This document shows, piece by piece, positions 37,174 to 50,215 of a stretch of 64,000 nucleotides of DNA (the stretch's first letter is position 1; each line of letters starts with the position of its first letter). The DNA comes from Piper betle (taxonomy: Eukaryota > Streptophyta > Magnoliopsida > Piperales > Piperaceae): assembly GCA_033002965.1 (NCBI GenBank), contig JAURVB010010395.1:124001-188000 (forward strand). The letters are read 5' to 3'. Below the pieces are notes generated by a model. The model had not been told where the DNA came from, did no database searches, and saw nothing but the letters and a program-made list of their open reading frames with translations. The position numbers were made by a program, and so were the translations under genes.

Positions 37174-39700
37174 TGTCACCCGAAGAAGAACACCAACAAA
37201 ATCTTCACAAACACAAAAAGACAACAGACCAAAGAGAACACGAGCGAATTGTAGACGAAATGGAGATGATCATAGAGGGGGATTGAGATGGAGGAAGACG
37301 AAGAGGAGGGGCGGCGATGGCGGCGTCGGCGGACGACGGCCACACCTTCTACGGGGAAGAAGATGGGAGCTGGGAGGTAGTAAAAACAGAGGTGGGATGA
37401 CCGGGTGTTTCCGGTCACACGCACCCAATCAGTCAAACGCACACTTGGTTGTGTGAATGACTTGGGGCCTCTGATATACAAATCATGGGCGCTTCAAGCT
37501 TTCATGTCGCTAACATGGTAACTGTTTCCCATGCCATCTCACCCGAATCTCCTATCCTCTGTTGTTAATATAATAATTCAGCTTCGAAATTTTATATTTG
37601 TATTATTAATTTTGGAGGGGAAAATTTACATATTTTTACAACAATAAAAAAAATTAGACTAATCAAAATATTTATACAAATCACTTTTCTCATGAGTAAT
37701 TCCTTGAATGCTGCTTGTTACGGCGTAGGAGCTGGGTCCGTTTAACTTAAAAACATATTTGTTTAAAAAATCATGTGTATACATATTTGATATTTATAAC
37801 TAGAAAATGATAAAAATTGGTAGACTCAAGTCATATGTTTAAAAAAAGTATAAGAGAATAGGTTGTGGGGATAATTTTTAAAGTTCAAATTGCCTAAAAT
37901 ATTATGCTTGAGTTGTCGATTGTGGAGTTGGGAAGAGAAGCATAGCGTGGTCGCGTGTTACGATGCCGATGCTCGTATTTGAATTGGAGTAAATAATATG
38001 AACAATGAAGGCGTTGGGTAATATGTCACTGACCACGCCAACATTTTTATTTATAATGTGACGAGATTATAATCGGGACGTTAATTTAAACGCGAAATCT
38101 CAACACTTGAACCTACCTCCAACCCTCCACATTTCACTTCCTTTTCCGTCGGTAAGTGAAGTAAAAAAGGAGAAAAAAGAGGGATCCTACGTTGCTAGGA
38201 CAAGTGAATGACAAGGTAAAAGGGCGGCTAAAAAGTGAGACTTTTCGAGTGTCCAGAGGGACGGATATGATATGCTCCCGAAAATGAGAGACTGGAGTGG
38301 CGCTTCTAAATTATGGGTCTCGTTGAAGCAGCGCTTTTGGCCTTTTGTACGGGTGTCCATGTTGCTCAATCTTCCCTCCTAAACAGAGAAACCAGCCGCC
38401 ACAAAAATGAGGCTTTTATCTTCTCGTCTCGCTCGTGGCCAGGAATGAAGGCCTCATCTCGTCACTCTCCTCTCTACATTCTCAATGTCTTGGCTTTTTA
38501 CGTGTGTGGCTGGTGGCCGCTACAGATCCTGCTGGTTTGGGTAAGGGGTTCATTCTTGTCCACAATCCAATGCTTCGACTGAATTTGTCCCGGCAATCTA
38601 TTTCCGATGAACAATTTCTCTACATAGATAAGGTTCTAATGTCTTTATTTTTTTCCAAAGCAGGTTCTAATGTCTTTATTTCTACAACTATGATTCTTAG
38701 AATTTTGGGTCGTACGTATTCAACCAGACCATAACTCCCTAAATAGGTTATCTCTCTTTTTTACATGTGAAAAATAAATGTTACGCATAAAAGTTTATTA
38801 TGGGATGAACATAAAATAAAAGTAATATAAGTACCTTTGTATTAATTACATTTAATTTGACTCCTTGGATTACAAGAATAGTTGGATAAAAAAGACAATT
38901 TTGTCTAAATTATACATAAATATAAGCTATATATATATATGTTGCTGATATTTTTTATCTAAAATTATTTTTTAAAAAATAAAAAATACATCGAATAAAT
39001 TGAATCCGGATATATTGTGTATGTATTCATCTAAGTCCGCCTAAGAAGTGATACAAAACCCATGGCTTCCCTATCGCACAAAGCAGTTTTAATTTATATA
39101 TGCTCCAATCAATGACCAAAACATATAAAATTATTTCGGTGCTGGCCCGACACTCCTGTCGGGGCACGCACGTCTAATCGTAGAGCGCAATAATATCTTT
39201 CAATATGCTGTAATAGGGGTAGATTCACGCCAAAGCCCGTTTCAAAGGACAATTGAATAGTGCTGCTTCCATACATTTGGTGAGCTTGCTAAGAGTGATC
39301 ATACGTAGATCAATGCATTACTCGTTTAGCCCAGATTTCAAGTTTGAATCGTTACAATGAGAAGGCCCGTTTCATACATTCCTACTGTGTGGCTGCTCGT
39401 ATAACGGCCGTGCCGAGTATTCACTTACAAAGCCAGCCCTCTCCCGTACATGACATATTTTTGTTGAGCAGGATTTGACGCCCGCGGAGACTCCCTTATG
39501 TCTAACTGTTGACGATGGATATAAATGGTTAGGCCAAAGGACGTCTTTATAGGCGCTTATAACGGGCGTTTCTAAAAAAATTCCTTTTGTTAACTTAGAT
39601 CAGCTCGTAATCGCAATGCATGGCTTTGATACCTGTTCCTAGGCAAGTTGGCCTTAGACTTGTTGAAATGTGGTTCACGATTAGAACAATATAAAAACAA
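37174..39700. other. Fd-GOGAT promoter region and gene-free spacer
   Basis: The region right of 37173 should contain the Fd-GOGAT 5' UTR and promoter. Beyond about 37500 it is AT-rich with no convincing gene; frames at 38187-38734 have no homology I recognise and poor coding character. Confidence 0.5.
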
Positions 39701-39710
39701 CTATAATGAT

Positions 39711-40804
39711 AGTAATAATAAAATAAAAATTATAATTTAATAATAATAATAATAAGAGACAACTAAATATAAAAGACTCAAATTTATTATTTTATTATAG
39801 GAGGGACAAATTTAATATATTGTGTTTGAAGGAGAGATAAAACTTATTTTATCTGATTTGCCCATATAAAATCATTTTATCCAAAAGAGGGAGGGATTGG
39901 TTTGGGTTAGCGTTGAGTTGGTTTGATTTTTTTAATAATAAGGTACTTTACCTAAGGGAGGGATGGAGGGATTGGTTTGGGTTGGTTTAATTTTTTTTAA
40001 AAAAAAGGGTAAAAGAGAAAGGAGGGTGGGTTCTAATAAGTTTTTTTTCGTGTAATGATATAAATATATTTTTTAATATTATAGATTGCATCTTACTATT
40101 CTATAAAATGTCATTAATGGCATTTATATTGTCATCGATGACATTTTATAAAACATAAATATATCATCAATGATCAGATGTTATTTTCATTAATTAATAA
40201 TTTTATGTCATCAACTAACGTTAATAAATATTAATTTCGTGCTAATTATATAAATTATATATATATATATATTTATTCGTAATATTGATGATATTTATAT
40301 ATTTGTGTTAACTATATTTATAATATTTTTATATATATTTATAGTTGAATGAAATATATGTATTTTATATTTTTTATTTATAAATAATTTAAATAAAAAA
40401 TGATAGAATAAAAAACAATATGATAAAAATACACTTAAACGACGCTTACCCTACCACTATTTTTTTCCCATCCCAGTTCAACATCTACCACGTGTACAAA
40501 AAAGAAAAATATATATATTGCAACCCATCTTCCTTTTTCTTTTACCTCATTTAAAAAAATATTTAACCAACTCAAAACCGACTTAAACCAACCTGTCCCT
40601 CCCTTAGGTAAAATTGATTTATTTATTTAAAACAACTCAAAGCTAACCCAAAACAATCCTTCCATCCCTTAGGTAACATAATTTATATGACCATATCAGG
40701 TAAATAAGTTTTCTCCCTTCACATGTAATATAATAAATTCTTCCCTCTTATACGTAAATAGTAAATTCATCTTTTACTACTGTAATTGTCTATAATAATA
40801 ATAA
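39711..40804. mobile_element. Non-autonomous DNA transposon with long terminal inverted repeats
   Basis: The left ~270 bp (about 39750-40030) and the reverse complement of the right ~250 bp (about 40545-40790) match along their length: blocks such as cctaagggaggga, ttggtttgggttag, aaaacttatttta/aaaacttattta and gggtaaaaga recur in the same order. A short direct repeat, aactataatgat (39699-39710) and aactgtaatgat (about 40805-40816), flanks the unit and could be the target duplication. Long TIRs plus a 9-12 bp duplication fit a Mutator-like MITE. The centre (40040-40540) is AT-rich and has no coding frame. Exact ends are uncertain because they run into AAT/ATT microsatellites. Confidence 0.75.
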
Positions 40805-41475
40805 TAACTGTAATGATTTTAAAAGGTACTTACTGAGTTCTAAAACCGGATTAAATGTATGATTCATGCCACTCTGTTGCTCAAATCCATTCTATTGATC
40901 AACTGTAGTGGGAATCACCTGACCGTCAGCAAATGCCGCATTCCCATACGATGACTATTTATTGAAGTATACCCAAGCCGACTCAGTGCCTCAATAGTCA
41001 TCCGTCCCCAACGTGACTATATTTGTACAAAAACGAAAAGCCGACGCATTATGCTTGTCCTGTACTAACCACTAACAAGTAACAACAAACAACATCTTAT
41101 AGTCACCCATTCATGTTTGCTGTCTTCTCACTGCATTTCACACAATTCAATAATAAACATTCCAATAGATAGTTCAAAATATCCATATCACTGTATCAGA
41201 TATCGACGAATCTATACTAATATGCTACAATGACAACGATACAAGGCTGGCACCAAGTCACTTGTAGTAGTGAGATACGCACCGCGCTAAAAAGAGCAGT
41301 CACGGGTTGGTACCTTTTGCGATGCACCATTCACGGGCAGGGAGAGAGAAGCGAGCATTTCTGCCTCCGATTGTTCCAACAACTTCTCCGAAACCTTCTC
41401 CTTCGAGCACAAATTGTAGAACTATTCCGGATAGCTGGTAGCTTCCTGCGTAGGCAGGTGCAAGCGGCGGCAACA

Positions 41476-43454
41476 ATGGCGAACCACTACCGTGAACTTC
41501 ACCTCGCGTCGCCTTTGCTCACAATTCTATCCCTCCTTGCTCCCGCCACCTCAGGCCCCGCTGGACCCATCAAGACGGTGGTGGTTCTCGTCATGGAGAA
41601 CCGCTCCTTCGACCACATGCTCGGTTGGATGAAGCGTCTCAACCCCGAGATAGACGGCGTCACCGGCTCCGAGTACAACCGCATCTCCACCGCCAACGCC
41701 TCCTCCCCGCTCATCTTCTTCGGCGACCAATCCGTCTTCGTCGACCCAGATCCCGGCCACTCCTTCCAAGCCATCCGGGAGCAGATTTTCGGCTCCAACG
41801 ACTCCGCCTCGCCGCCGACAATGGCCGGCTTCGCCCAGCAGGCCCTCTCCATGTCCAACTCCACCGAAATGGCGAAAGCAGTCATGAACGGGTTCGACCC
41901 GGACATGGTTGGTGTGTACAAGGCCCTCGTCTCCGAGTTCGCAGTGTTCGATCGGTGGTTCGCGTCGGTGCCGTCGTCTACACAGCCCAACCGTCTTTTC
42001 GTCCACTCCGCCACCTCCCACGGCGCCACCAGCAACGACCCGAAGCTGCTTGCATTCGGCTACCCGCAGCGCACCATCTTCGACAATCTTCACGACGAGG
42101 GGCTCTCGTTCGGCATCTACTACCAGAACATCCCCGCCACCCTGTTCTACCGAAGTTTAAGAAAGATCAAGTACATCACAAAGTTCCATTCTTTCGCGTC
42201 GGCGTTCAAAGACCACGCCAAACACGGGAAGCTGCCCAACTACGCGGTGGTGGAGCAGAGATACATGGACTCGAAGTCGCATCCTGCAAACGACGACCAC
42301 CCTTCCCACGACGTTTACCGGGGGCAAATGCTGGTGAAGGAGGTGTACGAGGCGCTACGGGCCAGCCCGCAGTGGAACGAGACGGTGCTCGTTATCACCT
42401 ACGACGAGCACGGCGGCTTCTACGACCATGTTCCGACGCCCGTTCGAGGAGTCCCCAGCCCCGACGGCATCATTGGTCCTGATCCCTTCGCCTTCCGGTT
42501 CGACCGCCTGGGCGTGCGAGTTCCAACGATCATAGCATCTCCATGGATCAACAAGGGCACTGGTATATATGGCCTTGCATGCTCTGTTCTTCTTCCCCTT
42601 CCTTATTTTCATGCATTGAAACATTTTTGTTAATTAGAACATTCTTTGTTTCTTATAATTAACAATTTGGTGAATGTGTTATTATCCTCCATATTGACAA
42701 TGACGGTTCAATTTTAGTCGGTGATGTTTGTTCTTCTATTTCTAGAATGAAACATAGGTCAAACGGTTTCGGCATGTCTATTTTTTGTACTATTGATTTC
42801 ATTAATTGTGATTGTGATGCAGTCGTTCATGGACCAAATGGTTCGCCAAAGCCAACGTCAGAGTTCGAGCACTCATCCATACCTGCAACAGTTAAGAAGC
42901 TTTTCAATCTCTCTTCTCCATTTCTCACCGCTAGAGATGCTTGGGCTGGAACTTTCGACTCCATTTTGCAGACAAGAACTGAACCCAGGACCGATTGCCC
43001 AGGTAATTGCATTAGAATTAAATTCTCTTAATTCATATAGCTCAAGTGATATATGATGGTAAACTGAGGTGCGTAGCTAGCGCTAATATCGAACTGGCAA
43101 CTACCGAACCGATAGTTGTAATTCGTTGTTGCTGTGTTTGATGCAGAACAATTACCAATACCAGTGAAGATAAGGAAAGGTGAAGCAAACGAGAATGCAA
43201 AACTGAGCGAGTTCCAGCAAGAACTTACGCAGCTTGCATCGATCTTGAATGGCGACCATATTCTGACGGGTAACACTGAGAAGATCCAAGCCGATATGAG
43301 AGTGAGCGAGGGAATTAAGTACGCGGATAGTTCTCTCAAGCGCTTCTTTGGGGCGGGACTGTCCGCCTTGAGAATGGGTGTGGACGAAGAGCAAATTGTT
43401 CAGATGAGACCATCCCTCACATCTAGGTCTACTCCTTCAACTGCCGAACCATAA
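41476..43454 (+). CDS. NPC: Non-specific phospholipase C (NPC)
   Basis: Three exons (41476-42562, 42823-43002, 43147-43454) join in frame through GT-AG introns to 524 residues, the usual length for plant NPCs. These enzymes hydrolyse phosphatidylcholine and other glycerolipids to diacylglycerol and act in lipid remodelling and signalling. The phosphoesterase-family motifs are all present: [39 protein letters not shown] and [12 protein letters not shown]. Residues 1-~28 ([20 protein letters not shown]) form a signal peptide, so the product enters the secretory pathway. The frame is open upstream to a Met at 41230, but that extension is basic and unlike family members, so 41476 is chosen. I believe it is closest to the NPC1/2/6 group but cannot prove the subtype. 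Exon 1 is very rich in G/C-ending codons. The inverted-repeat transposon ends about 670 bp upstream. Confidence 0.95.
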
Positions 43455-45060
43455 TCGGAAATATGTGGTCAAGCATTAAACTATATACATTTTAGGGTGC
43501 TACGATACAGATTGTTAGAATTAAATGAGTCGGTAAAAAAATGTGGGCATAGTCGGCGATCAATAATAGATGTGAATGTTCCTCCATATTGACAAGGTGG
43601 AGCAGAAGTAATTATGGTTTCAAATCCATTACGTAAACCCTAATCGATTTGAAATCTCTCCTTCATCTTCCGGTTTGATCATATTAACGGTTCGGCAAAA
43701 AGACGAAGGTAGATGGTTCGAAATCGGAAAAACTGGTTATGATAAATATTATTTATTAAGTTGTAACAATACCACAGCTTAGAGCCTTATATAAAGACCT
43801 AAGCATATTTCATCATTTTACTTTGAATTAATTTTAAAATTATTAATATTTTATTAAATCAAATGTCAAAAGGAAATCATATAAACTGTCACCTTGAGAA
43901 GAAGTCCAAGTGAATAAGAAAATTAAAGAGGTCGTATGCATTAGCTAGCTAGCTACGTTCAATTATATGACTGATTGTGTTGGTATTGGATTATGGAATG
44001 GAGCTATCATCGCACTTGCATGAGCCACAACATCTTTGTGATATCTGTTTAATTGGAGCAAAGAAACATATGTTTTTATAAAAAAATTAAGTGGCGAGCT
44101 GAGCAAAAATTAATTATTTAATATGTATCAATAAAAAATATATTAAGTTCAATAAGTTTTGTGTCTAGTTGATCATCCAATTAAATTATCTTTTATTTGA
44201 TCATCCAAAAAAAGAAATAGATTCTCTTTTATTCGATATAATGATTATTATAAACCACATATTTATAGTTTTTCTTTTTTAACACACCGTTTCTTGTGTT
44301 GGCCATTGATAAGATTGAACAGATTTTTACCCACCTTTCGGCGTTTTTTATGTCACTAATTCATTGCGCTCTAAGTTGTTACGTGTCACGCGACCAATTA
44401 ATGGCATCATGCTACAGCATAGTCCATAGTGTAATGTCTAAAATAATAATAATTTGGCTTGTAGTACGTTAGGATCCATTAATACTGCGTAGAATAATCT
44501 AACACGAGTTGTGACTTCTAAAACCAACTTTTAATTAGTTGATGGCTTTTCAACTATAAAAAATGACGCTGCTTAATAATATTCAGACAGACGTACACGC
44601 GTTATCAGAAGTAAATTTTAGAAGTATAAGTAATATTTTCCATCTAAAATAATATAATATAATATGACCTATTCAAACTTCCGGCTTATGACTACTGTTT
44701 TCATTACTCTGCTCTTTCAGTTTTCACCCTTCAAATCCCTATAAATATTTGGCTCCAAACGTTGAAGTTTGGAAAATAAAAAGAATGAAAGATCAAGAGC
44801 GCGATTTGTGTGCCAAAGATTGCGAAAATCACAAGACTAAAATAGATTTCTTACACCTTCCAAACAAGCAAATGAACATAGATAGCAGTCCCCTAATTAA
44901 TGACAACCTAAAATCAGACAACATGAATAGCACAAGTTAAATTTACAAGTATATCCAACACGTAATTTCAATCAGGTTTCCTTCCGGATACACAAATTGA
45001 TCTGATATTCTGATTTGTTTCAAAGCTTTTTTATATACCTACGTCCGTGCATGCGTGTAC
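43455..45060. other. Intergenic, no gene seen
   Basis: AT-rich spacer between the convergent NPC and MIZ1-like genes. It holds both 3' UTRs. The 63-residue frame at 44749-44940 has no recognisable feature. Confidence 0.5.
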
Positions 45061-45816
45061 TCAGAGCCTAAGGAGGAAGATGCTCAACTCTGGTCCGCCA
45101 TTGCCGTCGGGGTTGAGCATGTAGAAGGCCTCCGAGTCCCTGCTACCCACCACCCTCTCGAATTTGGCCCTCATGTACAGCACCTCCCCGCCCTCTGCCG
45201 GTATCACCCCGGCCCCGATCGACACCGTCTGCACCGCCCTCAACATCTTCCAATCGCTCTCCTCGCACGCCCGCGCCACCGCGTACCCGCTCTTCCTCCC
45301 ATTGCAGTGCATAGTCCACACCGGCTCGCTCAATAGCCTACCGCTGCCGGCAACACCGCCGCGGGCCTTCTCGCACTCGAGCGCGATCCTGACCAGCCCC
45401 GACGCCATCTCCTTCACCAGTAAACTCGTGGGTGTGGCCAGCTCTAACAGCAGCACCGGCTCCGCCCCTGGCTGCTCTTGCACCGCGAAGCTGACATGCC
45501 CCTTCTTGTGGCCGAACAGGGTGCCCGTCACACGGCGGCCCAGTCGGCCGGTCCTGTCCGCCGGCAGTGCCAGCCACCGGCACGCCGGGGAGAGTTGGAA
45601 GAGAGAGATGAAGGAACGAAGCAGCGAATTGGCCCAGCTCCCGATTATGACTCTTTTGCCGCCCGTCGTGTCGGTGCTAGATAGCGTACTGCTACCCAGC
45701 CTTCTCACCAGCGGCTTCCTCGAGACGTCATCGGCGGAGCACTCCGCGGACACCCTCGTGGAAGTGGATCGGTAGGTCTTCCTGCTGGCGTTGCGCCTCA
45801 GAGCTAGTTCAGACAT
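45061..45816 (-). CDS. MIZU-KUSSEI1-like protein (DUF617)
   Basis: Intronless frame of 251 residues. After a variable Ser/Thr/Arg-rich N-terminus (~75 residues) it shows the whole plant-specific DUF617 domain: IGSWANSLLRSFISLFQLSP, VTGTLFGHKKGHVSFAVQEQ, LLLELATPTSLLVKEMASGL, VRIALECEK, EPVWTMHCNGRKSGYAVARA and a C-terminal YMLNPDGNGGPELSIFLLRL. MIZ1 of Arabidopsis is needed for root hydrotropism and associates with the ER membrane; most paralogues have no known function, so the role here is inferred only at family level. Codons are strongly G/C-ending, which explains the long open frames on the opposite strand (45164-45775). There is no signal peptide or membrane segment. Confidence 0.95.
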   Translation of the reverse strand: MSELALRRNASRKTYRSTSTRVSAECSADDVSRKPLVRRLGSSTLSSTDTTGGKRVIIGSWANSLLRSFISLFQLSPACRWLALPADRTGRLGRRVTGTLFGHKKGHVSFAVQEQPGAEPVLLLELATPTSLLVKEMASGLVRIALECEKARGGVAGSGRLLSEPVWTMHCNGRKSGYAVARACEESDWKMLRAVQTVSIGAGVIPAEGGEVLYMRAKFERVVGSRDSEAFYMLNPDGNGGPELSIFLLRL

Positions 45817-47640
45817 CTGGGTCGACGTTGCAGTACTGGTGGAAAGAACGGGCGTGCCAACTACTAGTATAAAGAGGAGAGGAGGAGAAGGAAAACAGTT
45901 GAGTTAAAGTTGTAGCACCAAAGCGGGGGAAGAATGATGGTGTAGGGAGATTGGAGGGAGAAATCTGTGCAGCTTATGATGGTTGTAGCCCAAAAGAGAA
46001 GATGCTCGATACTATACTAATGGCTAAAGTCTGGGTTGATTCTTGGGAACTCGCATCACTAACAACAAGTTGGAGCGATTTTAATTGGAGGTTGAATTGC
46101 ACCAATTAATTGATTTTTAACCTTAATTTGACCAGTGCAACACATACATATTGGCGCACTTCTATGTGTATACTATTACTAAATTATGTGATGAACCATG
46201 CATGTGTGATGTATGTTTACATATGCAATAGTGAAAAATGGATCATGGCGATTGGGATGGGTAGAGGTCAAAGGGGCGGAGACACGTTCGTGATGATAAT
46301 GTTGATTTAAGAGTGATGATGAAGATGAAAATTTTTGCAAATTAAGATGGGGCGGCCACCCACTGCCAATTGACAGGCTTTTTAATTAAAGAAAAGCCAT
46401 CAATTGTTTGGATGTCCATCAGGACTATAGACCATCCAATAAATAAATCCAAATGTGCTAGTCGTGGGGTAGCAACCTATCTATAATACACATTTGTAGT
46501 TTTCTTCCATTAAATAAAGCATTGACAAATATTTCGACATATTTTTAGTCATCCCCTCGTATTATCAAGAGATAATAACTTCGACTTTGAGGATGCCTGG
46601 ATGGTTGACGATCAAATCGATCAAATGGAGAATACATGGTGTCGAACAGTTGAGTGAGTGGGCTTAACAGCGAGTGGCACGTCGAACAGTTGAGTGAGTG
46701 GGCTTAACAGCGAGTAGCACCGACCCAACTCCCAGAGCCCACAGGTACTCTATATCACGACCAGACACAGAGGACCAATGAAAGTGGGCACTAAAGATGT
46801 TGGAGGCCTTTTTTCACATCCAAAGGTTATTTGCTTCTTTTTTTGTTGTTGTAACTTTGTAAATAAATAAAATAGTGCACCTAGTATTTAAAAATAATTA
46901 TTTGCCCTTTCGATTAGGTCAAGTATTGATTTTCTTTTGCATTTGGATAAGTTTTGCACCCAATGAGGTATGCTCCTCCCCATTTGTTATTGAAATGTAT
47001 ACCTTTTAAAAGTTAAATGATGAAAAACAAAGGGGGCAAATGATGCAATGATCTTGGTATATACATGGTAAATTATCTCCAAGGTCCCTCGTCGACGTGA
47101 TTGTGATGGTGGATTAATGGAAATTTGGTCACCTAGCTCATAGCTAATAGGAACCGTCATAACTCATAAAAAAATGGATTAACCATGGAAATCAAATGTA
47201 TAATTATGATCGTTGATTCCTGTATATTCGCGGATAAGAAGCTCCTCAGTGTGCCATGAGATCATTGTTTTCGCAGTCACAATCATCTCATGTAGAATGA
47301 TCACTAACATTATATAAAGTTGATCCACGTATTGGGTGAGCCAGATTTGGCTAATGGACCAAATAATTAATGGAGTTAGACTTAATAAATTTTGATCAAA
47401 TTAATGAGTTGCCTTGCCTTCTATGTTATCCCGCCTATGGACTTTTTACCAAGGAACGTCTAATTATTGATAATGCTTCAAATTGACAAAAACAGTACTT
47501 AGGGAATAAAACGCACTTTTACTATCCAAGTGAAATAGCATGCTCACACAACTTCTACAGAACTCTTTAGGTTAGTTAAATCTCATGTTTCAACTTAAGT
47601 CCATTAAGCTTACTGGATTTGATATGTTAAATTATCTTTT
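45817..47640. other. Intergenic, no gene seen
   Basis: The left part should be the promoter of the MIZ1-like gene. Apart from one 40-bp tandem duplication there is no structure I can name. Confidence 0.5.
46641..46720. repeat. 40-bp tandem duplication
   Basis: Two head-to-tail copies (46641-46680 and 46681-46720), identical except one base (gagtggcac versus gagtagcac). Confidence 0.95.
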
Positions 47641-47645
47641 TGCAG

Positions 47646-48850
47646 GGGAACAGGCAAAAATGTTAATGATTGCTCGCGTAATTCCAGAAGCTGAGTTCTA
47701 TCCAGAAACACTTGATACTTTGAAGCTTGCACAGAGGGGGTTGCTCGCTTGAACAAGGAAAGCAATTACATTCAGAAATTAAGAGAACGGGTAAAGTATA
47801 TTTTGCGGGTCCGAGTCTGTATAAAAACTGTCGTTTGGCATTGTGAGGTTCAACTTTTCCATAGTAGAATAGGGGAAAATATATTTAATGGTATTTTAAC
47901 TGAGCATATAAAATTACTGTGGTTTAGAAACTTTGATATTTCAACATATATAAATTTAGAGCACTTAATGTGGTTAATGTTTGCCTCCATGATGGGTCTT
48001 AGACTAAAAGCTACTAGACAAGAAAAAATTGCTCCACTCATTTTGCTCCTTATCTTTAACATGCTCTTAATTAAAACAATGTGTACCTATTAATTGTGGT
48101 AAGTCGTCTACAGCGATTGAAGCCACTTGAGATGCAGAAGTCTTCTGTCATTTATTTGTATGCCTGATACAAGATCTGTTGCCACAGGTAGAAGACCTCA
48201 AGCAGGAATTGAGTTGAAGAAAAGAGAGAAAACTTTTGAGCAGTATTCGAGAAGCATCATTGACACATTTAAGAACAATGAGATCACTCCACCACGACGT
48301 AGAAGATTTAGCATTGAAGGGCAAAGTTGCGGAAAAGCACAAACGCTGGGTAAACAGGCACCTAAACCGGTTGTGACTCCTGTCAGGAGAAGTTGAAGAC
48401 TGAGCATGGAAGGATCCAAGCATTGAAGGGCAAGCAAAGAAGAGAATGTAAGTCACTTTTAGCTGAACTAATTTAATTTTTCATAAACTGGTAATTTGCT
48501 GAAGTTGATATAAGTTGATAATTTTTTTGGAAAACAGTTTGCACCAGGCCGCGTGAATGCATCGCTTATTGGAACAAATATCGCGAATAATGAGGTAGAA
48601 ACTAACAGCTATTGTACGCCTAAAGCAGTCTATAGCCAGAATGTTGTAAGCTCTAAGAGGACAGCTCGGTACTGATATCCCAAATGTAAAGATGAGTTAG
48701 AACCTCAACAAAATCCCCTAAGACGATCACGTCTGCTGGAATTTCTCAAGGACAACCACGGTCTGCGTTGCTTGAGAAGGATCACGGATAAGGAAATCAT
48801 TTCGAAATATTGGAAAATTCATGAATGGGCGAGACAAAAGGTACGATTAT
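47646..48850 (+). pseudogene. Kinesin-14-like gene remnant
   Basis: 47646-47790 starts after an AG and reads EQAKMLMIARVIPEAEFYPE then TLDTLKLAQR, like the last beta-strand and helix alpha-6 of a kinesin motor, then shifts frame to VARLNKESNYIQKLRER, the neck region; the short VSSVELGA-type segment expected between them is missing. A donor-like GTAAAG follows at 47791. 48188 onward reads VEDLKQEL, then a stop and frame shift, then KTFEQYSRSIIDTFKNNEIT and PPRRRRFSIEG. Further coding-like text at 48540-48680 (FAPGRVNASLIGTNIANNEV) may be its tail. No ATP-binding motor core (GQTGSGKT, SSRSH) is found upstream, so this is a truncated and frame-broken copy. The kinesin-14 assignment is by memory of the family. 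Confidence 0.6.
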
Positions 48851-48859
48851 GTTTCTTCT

Positions 48860-50215
48860 GATGAAAATTAGTTCAACTGCACATTTGCTCGGGACTGTGC
48901 TTTGCAGCGACCGGAATGAATTCAAAAGGTCCCGAGTTGGTGGTATCAGAAACGAATACGATGATGGGAAATCATCCTCCAAAAATTTCAAATCCAGTTG
49001 AAAAAATTGTTGGATTTTGGATATATATATATATATACAAGTATATAATTGTATCATATACTATTAATAAAATTTGAGCCTAAATTAAATTGACCTATTA
49101 AAGTTAAGGTTAATGAGTCATTAATATTTAAGATAATTTATGATGGGTTAAATTGGAATTATGAAAATAAAGATAAATACGGTTATACGAATAAATATAG
49201 TTATGGTCCCCAAATTCGCACGGTTATTTTTCTTTTCTGGTATCACATTATCCAGGAACTCTAGCTTTAGAAAACCGGCGTAAAATTTGGAAGATCAAAC
49301 CAGAAGAAATCAAAGAATTGTTTTACTATTATGGATCCAGGTACGCTTCCGTTATTAAATTTATTTTCTTAATAATTTGATATAAAGGAGGTTTTATTTA
49401 TGATAATTTTATTCTACAAAAACACCTCCCACAGCCATGCCATTCAACGAGACGTCGAGGAGATTGCTGCGAGGACTTGTCAACAACACATTTTCTCGTG
49501 TTAAAACGAATACAAATCGCAGGTTTTTGATGCGTCGAGGCGATACGCTGACATTGTTTTGTTGAGGTAATTAGAAACTTTGGGAGTTTGGACGCCACCC
49601 TCGCCCCCTTCCCCTCCGTATCAAATCATCGTCCGGAATGTCTTTTCCTCTCGTTGTAAATCAACATATGACGTGCGTAAGATTTCTCTCGAAATCTGAA
49701 GCGTCGCCCTCGTTGGTAACATCCCCCAATAGTTGAAAAAAAGAACAGAAAAAGTATATTGGAAGTCTTCCACTACCATCGATCGTGATGTCAATGCGGG
49801 TCTTTTTCACGTAAATTTTTCTCAAGAATGTTGATCATTATTTTTATGTATTCTTGCTTCGCGATGAAGCTCTGGACTCCCATGTTTGATATAAGAATGT
49901 TTAATAATTGATGGCAAAATATGGGTGCGGGATTAACTATCATTAGGCCACCCGGGTTGTGACAAGGTGACAGGTCTGGTGGATTCTGTGTATGCTTGCA
50001 GCTGTAAAGAGCCGTGTGGATCCATCCCCGCCTAAATAGATAGATGATGAAATTAGTCAGACATTGAATTCTCTGGCTTTCCAGCTAATGAATGATCACT
50101 TCTTGAGGAAGCAGAAAATGAATATCCAGACAAAAGGAATCAGAATACGTGTGCCCTGTACAAGTTTACAAAATACACATTCGAATTAGACGCCGCCAAC
50201 AACTCTTATGCCAAT
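48860..50215. other. Intergenic, no gene seen
   Basis: AT-rich spacer with a TA repeat near 49020. It includes the 3' UTR of the GT61 gene near its right end. Confidence 0.5.

Noticed and set aside
38313..38734. Overlapping plus frames of 89 and 99 codons
   Set aside because: Overlap each other in different frames with no recognisable motif or splice context.
39260..39660. Possible structured RNA near 39150-39660
   Set aside because: GC-rich patches were noticed, but no tRNA, snRNA or rRNA signature could be matched.
41499..42093. Antisense frames of 178 and 180 codons over NPC exon 1
   Set aside because: They mirror a G/C-ending codon gene on the other strand; the plus strand carries every NPC motif.
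45164..45775. 203-codon plus-strand frame
   Set aside because: It is the shadow of the MIZ1-like gene, caused by its high GC3; no domain is visible.
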